Part shown: piece after piece, positions 43,083-52,417 of the stretch
Numbering within the stretch: the stretch's first letter is position 1
Layout: every line of letters starts with the position of its first letter
Virus record (IMG/VR): IMGVR_UViG_3300020448_000011
Coordinates: 1-57,231 of that record
Length of the DNA: 57,231 nt
Reading direction: 5' to 3' (one strand)
Source: a virus
Program-made: the position numbers and the translations under genes
Notes under the pieces: generated by a model
Told to the model about the DNA's origin: nothing
What the model saw: the letters and a program-made list of their open reading frames with translations, nothing else
Database searches by the model: none

Positions 43083-46000
43083 ATGGCAAATAGAATTCAG
43101 TTAAGAAGAGGTGGTGCTCAGGAATGGGCGAACTCTAACCCAACCCTTGCACAAGGTGAACTTGGCATCGAACTTGATACTGGTAGGTTCAAGATTGGTG
43201 ACGGTGTAACTGCGTGGAATACTTTGACTTATGAGAGACCTGTTGAATCTACATCTAATACTGCAAATACATTAGTACAAAGGGATGCTGATGGTAACTT
43301 TGCAGCAGGTACGATTACTGCAACTGTCATAGGTAACGCTTCTACTTCTTCACGTCTTGCTTCTACTCGCCAAGTCCAACTTTCTAGTGATGTACTAGGA
43401 ACTGGTGTATTTGATGGATCACAAAACTTAAACTTAGTTTCATCATTAGCACTCCAATCAACATTACCTCACTATGATGGTTCTGCATCTGCTACAGGAA
43501 CCTATACTAAGGTAACAGTCGATGCTAAAGGTAGAATAATAAATGCTGAAAACCCAACAACACTTGCTGCATATGGATTGAATGGAACTGTAGAAGGTTC
43601 ATCTGCACAACCATATGACTTAGACCTTGTTGCAATCGCAGGTCTTACTACTACAGGTTTGATATCAAGAACCTCTGGTGGTGCAATGTCAACCAGAACT
43701 ATTGCAGGAACGTCTGGAAATATATCGGTAAACGACGGTGGTGGTATCAACGGTAACCCAACTATTGATATTATCACAACTGCTGTTACAGCAGGTAACT
43801 ATAATACGGAATCCCTGACATCTGTATCAGGTGCAGGTGGAAGCGGTGAACCCTTTGGTACACCTACAGTTAACGCTGTTAAGTTCACTGTAGATGACCG
43901 TGGTAGACTAACAAGTGCCACAAACGTACCAATCGCTACTGCTGCTGAGGGTAGTAAGTATGCTACCTATAGTGCAGGTACAACTTACGTTAGATATGAC
44001 ATCATTGCTAACGCATCAAAGGTTTATCAAGCAATCCAAGGAATCGCAGCAGGTAGTGGTGCTCCCACTCATACTAGCGGTGACTCTGGCGGGTGGCGAT
44101 ATCTCGCTGCCGAGGCAACAGAGCAGAAAGGACTGGCTTCATTTGCACAGGAAGATTTCGACGTTGACAGCAACGGGCACGTCACGATCTCCGCCTTAGG
44201 AGTAGATAATACACAACTCCAAAACAACAGAATTAGTTTTGCAGACGGAAATACTAAAGAAGATTTTGAGTTAGATCAAGAACTAACCTCAAGCACAGGT
44301 TACCGAGGATTTAACTATCTTAACTACGTTAAAGTAAATAATACATCGGGTAGTCTTCTTTTTGGTGCTAATAATACAGGAGATAGTGGCAATGGTGAAG
44401 TAGATATAAATGTAAAAACATTATTCAGTGATCCAGATTTTATCTTAGATGGTGCTACAGCACAACAGATTGATAAAACTGGTGATGGTGATCTTAACAT
44501 TGAACTAACACAGAATAGTTCATCAGCGAGAAACTTCACTGTTGCTTCTACCAACTCAGGATCTGGTACTAGTACACTAACTCTTACTGCAGAAGACGTT
44601 GTTGATATTGATGCATCTGCTGCTACTGGTAAAGTTCATATTGAAAATGTAAGAGTTCAAACAAACTATATTGGATCAACAGATTCAACATTACACCTTG
44701 ACCCAGGTGATGATAGAGCGATTACAGGGTTAGTACGAGTTCACGGAGATTTTCAAGTAGATGGTACGACGACGACAATTAATTCAACAGTTACAACAGT
44801 GGATGATCCCATCATTACTCTTGGTGGGGATAGTGCTCCTGCTAGTGATGACAATAAAGATCGTGGTGTTGAGTTCAGATATTACGACGATCAAGCAAGA
44901 GTTGGTTTCTTTGGATACGACGACTCCTACACCGACCTCGGAGGACATGTCGGAGGGTTTACATTTTTACACAACGCCACAAATACTTCAGAAGTATTTA
45001 CAGGGACAGCGAGTGGTATAACTGCAGGTAACTTAAAACTTACAACAAACACAAACTCAGTATCTAATACTACTGGAGACTTAGTAGTTGCAGGTGGTGC
45101 AGGTATAGGAGATGATGTTAATATTGGTGGACTATTAGATGTAGATGGCACATTCAGAGCAAACAGCACATCTAGATTTGATGATAATATTGTTTTACAA
45201 GGTGCTTCTAAGACATTACAATTAAACAATGGATCTGGAACTACTAAGATTGAGTTCCAATCTACAACTGGTAATGGTTCTCTTGCAGGTATCTTAGATG
45301 TAACTGGTAACTTCAACGTTAATACTAACAAGTTCAATGTTGTTGCTGCTTCTGGTAACACATCTATTGCAGGTACACTGGGTGTTACAAACATTGCTAC
45401 ATTCTCCAATAATATTGATGCTAACGGTGACGTTGCAATCTCAGGAGATGTACATCTAGAAAGTACAAACGATATCACTACTGCCAAGAACGGAACTACT
45501 GGTGCTTGGGAGATTCAATCAAATGATTATGGTGCACTTAGACTTGATGGTGGTGCATACATTGCAGGATCTGCTCTGGTTGATGGTACGTTACACGTTA
45601 ACGGTCCTCTTGAGATTAAGGATAGTGCAACAGAAACTGAATCTAGATTGAACTGGTTGAGAGTTAGATACAGAGGTCGTTTCGGTGACAGTTATCAAGC
45701 ATCTCCATCTTATGCATCTCATAACTTCTCTACCTTAAAGGCACATGGTGGTGCAGGTATTATGAAATCCCTGTATGTTGGTGCTACTGGATCTAATGAA
45801 AGATTTGCTGTTGGTAAACTCAATAATGGTGATACTGAGAAGTTCACTGTTATTGGTGCAACTGGTAACACAACTATTCAAGGTACGTTACTTGTTGAAG
45901 ATAATGTAAACTTCAATGGCACTCTCGATGTTGATGCAGACTTTGCAGTTAGAAGTGGTACAACAGATAAGTTCTTTGTAGATAACCTAACTGGTAATAC

Positions 46001-49000
46001 TAATATTGAAGGTACACTGACTGCTGATGGTCACACAGAATTAAATAGCACTCTTAATGTCGATAGTAATACAACTCTTGGTGGTACACTGACTGTTGCT
46101 AATAACACAGAAATCAATGGCACCTTAGATGTTGATGCAAACTTTGCAGTCAGATCAGGTACAACTGATAAGATGACTGTTGCTTCTTCTACAGGTAACA
46201 TAGCAACTGATGGTACACTAACAGTTCAAGGTGAAACACAGATCATTGACTCTCTTATTATCAATGCGTCTAATGAAGAGTTTGCAGTTCAGAATGGTTC
46301 TGGAGTAGATAAGTTTACAGTTGATACTGATAACGGTAATACAATAATCCAAGGTCAAGTAACTGTAGCAGGTGCTACTCAAATCAATAATTCTCTAGGA
46401 ACGACTGGTGTAAATACGCTAACTAATAACAGCGATCAAACACTGACAGGATCTTATAGTGCTGATGGTGCTGTAAGACTTACTGGTGGTGCAGGTATCG
46501 GTAAGAATCTTGCTGTAGGGCAAGGATTAAGAGTCTATGGTGGCACTGAACTTACAGGTGCACTAGATCTTAATAATAATGCTGACATATCAGGAACATT
46601 AATAGTCTCTGATCAAACCATTGTTAAGGCAGATAATAAGTTCTTCAAAGTTCAAACTGCTGCAGGTGTTGACAAGTTTACAGTTGACACTGATAATGGT
46701 AATGTCGTATCACAAGGTGAACTAACTGTAGCAGGTGATGCTGCACTTCAGTCTGACCTTGTAGTCACAGGTAACTTAACAGTCAATGGAACAACAACAA
46801 CAGTTAACAGCACAGTCACTACTATCGATGACCCTATTATTACTGTTGGTGGTGACACAGCACCCGCGTCTAACGATGGTAAGGATAGGGGTGTGGAGTT
46901 TCGCTACTACGACGGTTCTGCTAAAATTGGTTTCTTTGGTTTTGATAGATCAACGCAACAGTTCCAGTTTTTAACAAGTGCAAGTAATAACTCAGAGGTA
47001 TTAAGTGGTACCGATGGTGCATTAAGGATTGGATCTCTTAATGTAACTGGTGCAGGTACATCCGTAGATATCGATAATAACTTAAATGTTGATGGCACAG
47101 CAACAGTAGATGGACAGATTATATCTCAAGTATCATCTGGACCTGCTCTTGTTATTCCTACAACTGATAAAATTAATAATCTAAACGCAGACTTACTAGA
47201 TGGTATGACAACTGCGACTGCTGCAACAGTCTCTACAGTTGTAAATCGTGACTCATCTGGTGACTTTGCTGCTAATCAAATCACTGCTGCTAGTGGCACA
47301 GGATCTGGTGCAGGTTTCTTAGGTAACGCATCTACTGCTGATGCATGGAAAACTGCTAGAACATTTACCCTTGCAGGTGTTGTTCAAGGTTCTGTATCTG
47401 TAGATGGTAGTTCTGCTCCAACTATTAACACAACATTTGTTGATGCTGATAGCACTGGTCTTGCTGCTATGTCTGGAACTGGTTATGTTGTAAGGACAGG
47501 AACTGGAACTTATGCACAAAGAACATTTGCTGTTACAGCGTCGTCAGGTATTACACTAACAAATGCTGATGGTGTTTCTGGTGCTACTACAATCAACGTT
47601 GCTTCTGCTGCAAGTAACTCTGCTAATAACCTAGTTTTAAGAGACGCATCTGGTAACTTTGCTGCAGGAACTATTACTGCAAACCTTACTGGTCAGGTAT
47701 CTGACATCTCAAATCATGACACTGGTGATCTTGCTGAAGGATCTAACCTTTACTTCACTAACGAAAGAGTAGATGATAGAATCAATGCTCTTATCACAGC
47801 AAGCACTGGTATTACTAAAGTTTATGATGACACTGCTAATACATATACACTATCCGTAACACAGTCAGATATTAATACTGACAATGTAACTGAGGGATCT
47901 TCAAATCTCTTTACTACTGCTGCAAGAACCAGAACTCACTTCACATATGGTAATGGTATTGCACTCGCAGGATCTGGTGAACTATCTGTAACTCAATCTC
48001 AAATCAATACTGATAATGTAACAGAGGGATCAACTAATCTGTTCACCACTGCTGCACGAACAAGGACACACTTTACTTACGGAACAGGTATCGAGTTGTC
48101 TGGTAGTGGTGGACTTTCTGTTACTCAGGCAGATATCGATACTGATAATGTAACTGAAGGATCAACAAATCTCTTTACAACTGCTGCTAGAACAAGAACT
48201 CACTTCACATATGGCACAGGTATTAAACTTACAACTGCTGATCTAGCAATAGACTTTACAGAGTTTGATACTGATAATATTACAGAAGGTTCAAGCAAAT
48301 TATTCTTTACTAATAGTAGAGCAGACGCAAGAGTTGCTGCTGCAACAGGTGCAAACTTAGATCTATCCAGTAAGTCTACTTCTGATCTTTCTGAAGGAAC
48401 TAATCAATACTATACAGAAGCAAGAGTTCAAGCAAAACTTGACAATGCATTTGAACAATTAAGTGCAATGTTAAATAACCTTGCTTCAGCAACTACACTT
48501 ACACTAGGACTTAGTGGAGATCCAACACCAGGTGCAGTTGTTACAACAGGAGTCAGTGTTGGTGGTGGCGGGGGATTCTCCAATGCAACAGCAGTTGCTA
48601 CATCTGGAGGAACTGGATCTGGATTGACTGTAAATACAACGGTTGATGCTGATGGAAACATTACTGCTGCAGCAGTAAATGCAGGTGGTTCTGACTATCT
48701 GATTACTGACACCGTTACAATCACTAATGCTAATGCAGGTAAAGTATTATCACTTAACTTAGCAACATTGGCAGGTGGATCAAACTATGTCACAGGAACT
48801 GCTCTAGCAACAACTGGAGGTTCTGGATCAGCAAGTTTGGTGGTAAATATTACTGCATCTGCAGGTGCGATCACTAACGTTGTTATCAACGATGGTGGTA
48901 CTGGTTATGTTGCAGGTGAGACAATCACTATTGTTCAACCAACTGGTCTTGATGGATCAAATCCAGGATCAAGCGGTACAGTTAATGTTGCTTCCGTAGC

Positions 49001-49205
49001 AACTAATGCAACTCTAACTCTTACTGACATCACAACGATGGAAGTTGGAGCAACAGTCACTGGTGCTACTTCTGGTACCACAGGTGTTATCACTGCTCTT
49101 GGAACTAACCAAGTCACTGTTGACACTGTTGACGGATTCTTCAAGAAAGGAGAAGTCGTCAGTGCTAATGATGTTTCTACTTTGACAATATCCTCATTCA
49201 GTTAA
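43083..49205 (+). CDS. Long tail fibre protein (2,040 aa)
   Basis: A modular fibre. The N-terminus IQLRRGGAQEWANSNPTLAQ and GELGIELDTGRFKIGDG (residues 4-43) is the beta-prism attachment domain found on many phage fibres and on major tropism determinants. Next come Gly/Ser/Thr-rich repeats, a 'EQKGLASFAQEDF' unit (about 345), and two copies of a long 'TTVDDPIITLGGDSAPAS..DRGVEFRYYD' module (about residues 560-635 and 1,235-1,300). Many 'GNTNIEGTLTADG..ELNSTL' units lie between them. Three near-identical 44-residue repeats (about 1,595-1,720) lead into a short helical piece and Gly-rich strands at the end. There is no obvious S74-type self-cleaving chaperone at the C-terminus. It is probably the proximal or whole long tail fibre; the receptor-binding part cannot be placed with certainty. 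Confidence 0.78.
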   Translation: MANRIQLRRGGAQEWANSNPTLAQGELGIELDTGRFKIGDGVTAWNTLTYERPVESTSNTANTLVQRDADGNFAAGTITATVIGNASTSSRLASTRQVQLSSDVLGTGVFDGSQNLNLVSSLALQSTLPHYDGSASATGTYTKVTVDAKGRIINAENPTTLAAYGLNGTVEGSSAQPYDLDLVAIAGLTTTGLISRTSGGAMSTRTIAGTSGNISVNDGGGINGNPTIDIITTAVTAGNYNTESLTSVSGAGGSGEPFGTPTVNAVKFTVDDRGRLTSATNVPIATAAEGSKYATYSAGTTYVRYDIIANASKVYQAIQGIAAGSGAPTHTSGDSGGWRYLAAEATEQKGLASFAQEDFDVDSNGHVTISALGVDNTQLQNNRISFADGNTKEDFELDQELTSSTGYRGFNYLNYVKVNNTSGSLLFGANNTGDSGNGEVDINVKTLFSDPDFILDGATAQQIDKTGDGDLNIELTQNSSSARNFTVASTNSGSGTSTLTLTAEDVVDIDASAATGKVHIENVRVQTNYIGSTDSTLHLDPGDDRAITGLVRVHGDFQVDGTTTTINSTVTTVDDPIITLGGDSAPASDDNKDRGVEFRYYDDQARVGFFGYDDSYTDLGGHVGGFTFLHNATNTSEVFTGTASGITAGNLKLTTNTNSVSNTTGDLVVAGGAGIGDDVNIGGLLDVDGTFRANSTSRFDDNIVLQGASKTLQLNNGSGTTKIEFQSTTGNGSLAGILDVTGNFNVNTNKFNVVAASGNTSIAGTLGVTNIATFSNNIDANGDVAISGDVHLESTNDITTAKNGTTGAWEIQSNDYGALRLDGGAYIAGSALVDGTLHVNGPLEIKDSATETESRLNWLRVRYRGRFGDSYQASPSYASHNFSTLKAHGGAGIMKSLYVGATGSNERFAVGKLNNGDTEKFTVIGATGNTTIQGTLLVEDNVNFNGTLDVDADFAVRSGTTDKFFVDNLTGNTNIEGTLTADGHTELNSTLNVDSNTTLGGTLTVANNTEINGTLDVDANFAVRSGTTDKMTVASSTGNIATDGTLTVQGETQIIDSLIINASNEEFAVQNGSGVDKFTVDTDNGNTIIQGQVTVAGATQINNSLGTTGVNTLTNNSDQTLTGSYSADGAVRLTGGAGIGKNLAVGQGLRVYGGTELTGALDLNNNADISGTLIVSDQTIVKADNKFFKVQTAAGVDKFTVDTDNGNVVSQGELTVAGDAALQSDLVVTGNLTVNGTTTTVNSTVTTIDDPIITVGGDTAPASNDGKDRGVEFRYYDGSAKIGFFGFDRSTQQFQFLTSASNNSEVLSGTDGALRIGSLNVTGAGTSVDIDNNLNVDGTATVDGQIISQVSSGPALVIPTTDKINNLNADLLDGMTTATAATVSTVVNRDSSGDFAANQITAASGTGSGAGFLGNASTADAWKTARTFTLAGVVQGSVSVDGSSAPTINTTFVDADSTGLAAMSGTGYVVRTGTGTYAQRTFAVTASSGITLTNADGVSGATTINVASAASNSANNLVLRDASGNFAAGTITANLTGQVSDISNHDTGDLAEGSNLYFTNERVDDRINALITASTGITKVYDDTANTYTLSVTQSDINTDNVTEGSSNLFTTAARTRTHFTYGNGIALAGSGELSVTQSQINTDNVTEGSTNLFTTAARTRTHFTYGTGIELSGSGGLSVTQADIDTDNVTEGSTNLFTTAARTRTHFTYGTGIKLTTADLAIDFTEFDTDNITEGSSKLFFTNSRADARVAAATGANLDLSSKSTSDLSEGTNQYYTEARVQAKLDNAFEQLSAMLNNLASATTLTLGLSGDPTPGAVVTTGVSVGGGGGFSNATAVATSGGTGSGLTVNTTVDADGNITAAAVNAGGSDYLITDTVTITNANAGKVLSLNLATLAGGSNYVTGTALATTGGSGSASLVVNITASAGAITNVVINDGGTGYVAGETITIVQPTGLDGSNPGSSGTVNVASVATNATLTLTDITTMEVGATVTGATSGTTGVITALGTNQVTVDTVDGFFKKGEVVSANDVSTLTISSFS
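47863..48235 (+). repeat. Tandem 132-base repeats in the fibre gene
   Basis: Three consecutive copies encode 'I(N/D)TDNVTEGS(S/T)NLF' then 'TTAARTRTHFTYG(N/T)GI', with a 44-residue period and high DNA similarity; a fourth, decayed copy (DTDNITEGSSKLFFTNSRAD) follows. The copies differ at many third codon positions, so they are not brand-new duplicates. Confidence 0.8.
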
Positions 49206-49211
49206 TAAGTT

Positions 49212-50018
49212 ATGTCAGCAACTAGACCCGCAAGTAAAACAGAACTGAAGAACTATGCTCTTCGTAGACTAGGATATCCTACGATAGATATCAACGTTGC
49301 GACTGAACAACTTGATGATTTAGTCGAAGAGGCCATTGACTTTTATCAAGAATACCATTACAATGGTAGTTATAAAACCTTTATGAAAATAGAGGTTACT
49401 GATGCAATTAAAACTGCTGCAACAGGATTTACAACTGTATCAGGAACTCCATGGTCTGAGATGGACAACTATGTCGATCTTCCGCCTGGAACTCTAGGAG
49501 TGAACCATGTATATTCTCAGATCGGTGCTTCTAGTATCGTACCTGGAAATATTTTTAATATTAAGTATCAAATCTTTTTGAATGATATCTATGCTATGAC
49601 GCATGGACACATTCTACATTACTTCCTAACTTCACAATATCTTGAAACTCTTGATTGGGTTACTAACTCACAAAGAGATCGTAGAGTAAGATTCAATGAA
49701 CATCAAGGTAGATTATATCTTGATATGGATTGGGCAGATTTACAAGCAGGTGATTTCATATTAGTTGAAATGTCACTCAGACAAGATCCTGAGACATACA
49801 CTAATATGTACAATGACAACTGGTTGAAAGATTATGTTGAAGCATTATTCCAACAACAGTGGGGAAGAAACCTAAGTAAGTATGATGGCATTCAAATGCT
49901 TGGTGGTGTCACCTTAAATGGTAGACAAATTTTAGAAGATGCTAGTCAGTACAAGACAGATCTTGAAGAAAAACTTCGTACAACATACGAACTTCCACCC
50001 TTAGACTTGATAGGATAA
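49212..50018 (+). CDS. gp13: Neck protein gp13
   Basis: A 268-residue protein (T4 gp13: 309). gp13 and gp14 close the filled head and join it to the tail. The N-terminus, ASKTELKNYALRRLGYPTID followed by 'QLDDLVEEAIDFYQEYHYNG' (residues 7-52), is the family's usual helical start. The middle strands, 'VNHVYSQIG', lead to 'NDWLKDYVEALFQQQWGRNLSKYDGIQMLGGV...GRQI' (about 205-245), the most conserved part. The gene follows the fibre by six bases and precedes gp14 by one. Identification from sequence and from the gp13-14-15-16 order is firm. Confidence 0.9.
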   Translation: MSATRPASKTELKNYALRRLGYPTIDINVATEQLDDLVEEAIDFYQEYHYNGSYKTFMKIEVTDAIKTAATGFTTVSGTPWSEMDNYVDLPPGTLGVNHVYSQIGASSIVPGNIFNIKYQIFLNDIYAMTHGHILHYFLTSQYLETLDWVTNSQRDRRVRFNEHQGRLYLDMDWADLQAGDFILVEMSLRQDPETYTNMYNDNWLKDYVEALFQQQWGRNLSKYDGIQMLGGVTLNGRQILEDASQYKTDLEEKLRTTYELPPLDLIG

Positions 50019-50019
50019 C

Positions 50020-50946
50020 ATGGCAATTTCTAACACACCTGCTCAAGATTACATCCAGTCTGACTATTCTAATAGTGCTCGTTTTAGAGCAATAGGATCA
50101 GCACAAGAACAAAAAACCATTGAAAACCTTATCGTAGAAACCATTGAAATTTATGGGCAAGATATTTACTACGTTCCGAGAACGATTGTCAACAAAGATA
50201 CAGTCTTTGGAGAAGACTCGGATACAAAATTTGAGAGTGCGAAAGCAATTAGAGCATATGTCAATAATGTTGAAGGATGGGAAGGACAAGGCGAGTTACT
50301 TAGCAAATTTGGAGTCCGTATCGAAGACAAGACAACTTTTATATTCTCCCGTGACAAATTTAAAGAACATGTGGACGACTCTACGGTACTCAATGTCGAA
50401 GGAAGACCAAACGAAGGGGACTTAATATGGTTTCCAACAACTAAACATTTATTCCAAATCATGTTTGTAGAGGCAGAGAAACCCTTCTACCAACTAGGAA
50501 AAGGATATGTATGGGAGTGTCAGTGTGAACTATTCGAGTACAGCGACGAGGAGATCGATACTGGTATTACAGATCTAGATGCTATCGAGACTGCGTTTGC
50601 AAATGCGATTACAGTCGGTCTCGTAGCAGGAGGATCTGGTACATTTACAGTAGGTGAAACTATAACTGGTGGCACATCTAATGTCACTGCTGAAGTTAAA
50701 TCATTTGATGCTTCTACTAGAACTTTGATTGTCATAAATCGTTCTGGTACATTCTCAGTTCCTGAGACTATAACTGGTGGTACATCTAGTGCGTCTTGGA
50801 CAACTGCTACATATAATACAATACAGAATACCAACTCAGAGTTTGATCAGAATAACGACTTTGAGACTGCCGATAATGACATCATCGATTTCACAGAAAC
50901 CAACCCATTCGGCACGGTTGGATCTGTTACAGATAGTACAATCTAA
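50020..50946 (+). CDS. gp14: Neck protein gp14 with C-terminal repeat insert
   Basis: A 308-residue protein (T4 gp14: 256). Residues 1-185 hold the family features: 'EQKTIENLIVETIEIYGQDIYYVPRTIVNKD' near the start, the 'FGEDSDTKFESA' segment, and 'GDLIWFPTTKHLFQIMFVE' to 'FYQLGKGYVWECQCELFEYS'. It forms the collar with gp13. Between the core and the C-terminus lie two copies of a 'GTFTVGETITGGTSNVTAEV' unit (about 203-270), a module also seen in the large virion proteins here. The protein then ends in an acidic tail (DNDIIDFTETNPFG), which in neck proteins of this type belongs to the core. One-base overlap with gp15. Confidence 0.9.
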   Translation: MAISNTPAQDYIQSDYSNSARFRAIGSAQEQKTIENLIVETIEIYGQDIYYVPRTIVNKDTVFGEDSDTKFESAKAIRAYVNNVEGWEGQGELLSKFGVRIEDKTTFIFSRDKFKEHVDDSTVLNVEGRPNEGDLIWFPTTKHLFQIMFVEAEKPFYQLGKGYVWECQCELFEYSDEEIDTGITDLDAIETAFANAITVGLVAGGSGTFTVGETITGGTSNVTAEVKSFDASTRTLIVINRSGTFSVPETITGGTSSASWTTATYNTIQNTNSEFDQNNDFETADNDIIDFTETNPFGTVGSVTDSTI

Positions 50947-51977
50947 TGTTAGGAAATTATTCATACCACGAAATATTCAGAAAGACCATTGTTGCTTTTG
51001 GTACTCTATTCAATAATATTGAACTGAGAAGACAAGATGAAGTTATGAAAGTACCTCTTGCCTATGGTCCTAAAGATAAGTTTTTAGCACGTTTGGATCA
51101 GGTGCCTGATCCTACAAACAAACGGGTACAGATTACTTTACCCCGTATAGGATTTGAGATATCAGGTGTATCTTATGATCCTACTAGAAAAGTAGCACCT
51201 ACACAAAAAATAAAAATACCAAGCACATCAACAAAGAACAAACAGATGTTCATGCCTGTGCCATATAATATTAGTTTTGAGTTAGCAATCATATCAAAAA
51301 ATCAGGATGATGGTTTACAAATACTAGAGCAGATATTACCAGTATTTCAACCACATTATAATCTATCAATCAAGTTAGTTCCTTCTATGAATGAGACGAA
51401 GGACGTTCCTATTGTCTTACAAAATATTGATTATGAAGATTCTTATGAGGGAGACTTCGCAACAAGAAGAGCAATCATATACACATTACAGTTTACTGCA
51501 AAGACATTCCTATACGGACCTGTTACAGAACCAAAAATCATCAAAAAAGCATCTGTCGATTACTATACAAGTACCGATACAGCAAAAGCACCAAGAGAGG
51601 TACGTTATCAAACAACACCTACATCCTTACAGGATAGAGATGGAACTGTTGTTACTACTCTTTCTGCTGCTACAGATACAAATGATAATCTAATAGCAGT
51701 TGCTGATGCTAGTGGTATCACTAAGTTTGACAGTATTTACATTGACAATGAACTAATCAGAGTACAAAAAATCTCTGGTAATAATCTTACAGTTCTTAGA
51801 GCATATGAAGGAACTGCTGCTGCAGCACATACTAATGGTTCTAGTGTATTCTTAGTCAATCAAGCAGACGCAGATCTACTTGATTCATTCGATGACTTTG
51901 GTTTCGGTGAACTCAAGGCAGAGTTTACAGATATTAAGAAGAAGAATTTTGTAAGCGGTAATGATGAGGCAATCTAA
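50946..51977 (+). CDS. gp15: Tail sheath terminator gp15
   Basis: A 343-residue protein (T4 gp15: 272), the hexameric ring that caps the sheath and tube and binds the neck. Typical parts are 'YHEIFRKTIVAFGTLFNNIELRR' (residues 7-29), 'VPLAYGPKDKFLARL' (37-51) and 'VQITLPRIGFEISGVSYDPTRK' (61-82). The middle has the 'YNISFELAIISKNQDDGLQI' and 'DYEDSYEGDFATRRAIIYTL' segments. Residues about 232-305 are an added 'NDNLIAVADASGITKFDSIY...YEGTAAAAHTNG' unit found in several virion proteins of this window. The end is acidic. One-base overlaps with both neighbours. Confidence 0.9.
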   Translation: MLGNYSYHEIFRKTIVAFGTLFNNIELRRQDEVMKVPLAYGPKDKFLARLDQVPDPTNKRVQITLPRIGFEISGVSYDPTRKVAPTQKIKIPSTSTKNKQMFMPVPYNISFELAIISKNQDDGLQILEQILPVFQPHYNLSIKLVPSMNETKDVPIVLQNIDYEDSYEGDFATRRAIIYTLQFTAKTFLYGPVTEPKIIKKASVDYYTSTDTAKAPREVRYQTTPTSLQDRDGTVVTTLSAATDTNDNLIAVADASGITKFDSIYIDNELIRVQKISGNNLTVLRAYEGTAAAAHTNGSSVFLVNQADADLLDSFDDFGFGELKAEFTDIKKKNFVSGNDEAI

Positions 51978-52405
51978 TGAGCGATCCATTTGGCGGTTTA
52001 AATGATGCGTTTGGTACAGAACCCTCTGAACTAACAAAGCATGTAGAGAAGGTAAAACCATCTCTTAAAAAATCAGAAACAGAAGATGTAAAAAATGATT
52101 ACGAGGTATCTCGTGCTCAACTACATAATCTTGTGATGAAAGGACAAGAGGCAGTAGATGGTATATTAGAAGTAGCACAAGCATCTGATCATCCTCGTGC
52201 TTATGAGGTGGCAGGGCAACTCATCAAAAATGTGGGAGATGTAGCAGATAAACTTATAGATCTACAAAAGAAAATGAAAGAGTTGGATGATGACGGTAAG
52301 CAAGGTCCGACTAATGTTACTAATGCAATGTTTGTTGGTAGCACAACAGATCTACAAAAAATGTTAAAGCAACAAAGAGAGATAAATAAAAAGGACAAGA
52401 AATAA
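51977..52405 (+). CDS. gp16: Terminase small subunit gp16
   Basis: A 142-residue protein (T4 gp16: 164). The small terminase regulates DNA cutting and packaging by the large subunit gp17. Features: an acidic and lysine-rich N-terminus (residues 1-40), then the conserved helical core 'YEVSRAQLHNLVMKGQEAVDGILEVAQASDHPRAYEVAGQLIKN' (about 41-84), where the 'SDHPRAYEV..QL' stretch is the family signature, then a coiled coil and a basic tail. The gp17 gene does not follow within this window. One-base overlap with gp15. Confidence 0.9.
   Translation: MSDPFGGLNDAFGTEPSELTKHVEKVKPSLKKSETEDVKNDYEVSRAQLHNLVMKGQEAVDGILEVAQASDHPRAYEVAGQLIKNVGDVADKLIDLQKKMKELDDDGKQGPTNVTNAMFVGSTTDLQKMLKQQREINKKDKK
52382..52388 (+). 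promoter_or_regulatory. Possible late promoter element inside the gp16 end
   Basis: ATAAATA lies within the last codons of gp16, 29 bases before the next ATG at 52418. The spacing matches the other late elements, but since it also encodes Ile-Asn-Lys it could be coincidence. Confidence 0.4.
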
Positions 52406-52417
52406 CACGACACGACA

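Noticed and set aside
44927-45487. Minus-strand ORF of 186 residues
   Set aside because: It is antisense to the repetitive fibre gene, whose codon pattern leaves the opposite frame open; no family resemblance or ribosome binding site.
47863-48235. CRISPR-like array
   Set aside because: The regular repeats are in frame, encode protein without spacers and sit inside a fibre gene.
43083-49205. Diversity-generating retroelement acting on the Mtd-like fibre
   Set aside because: No reverse transcriptase, no template repeat and no adenine-biased variable region are visible here.
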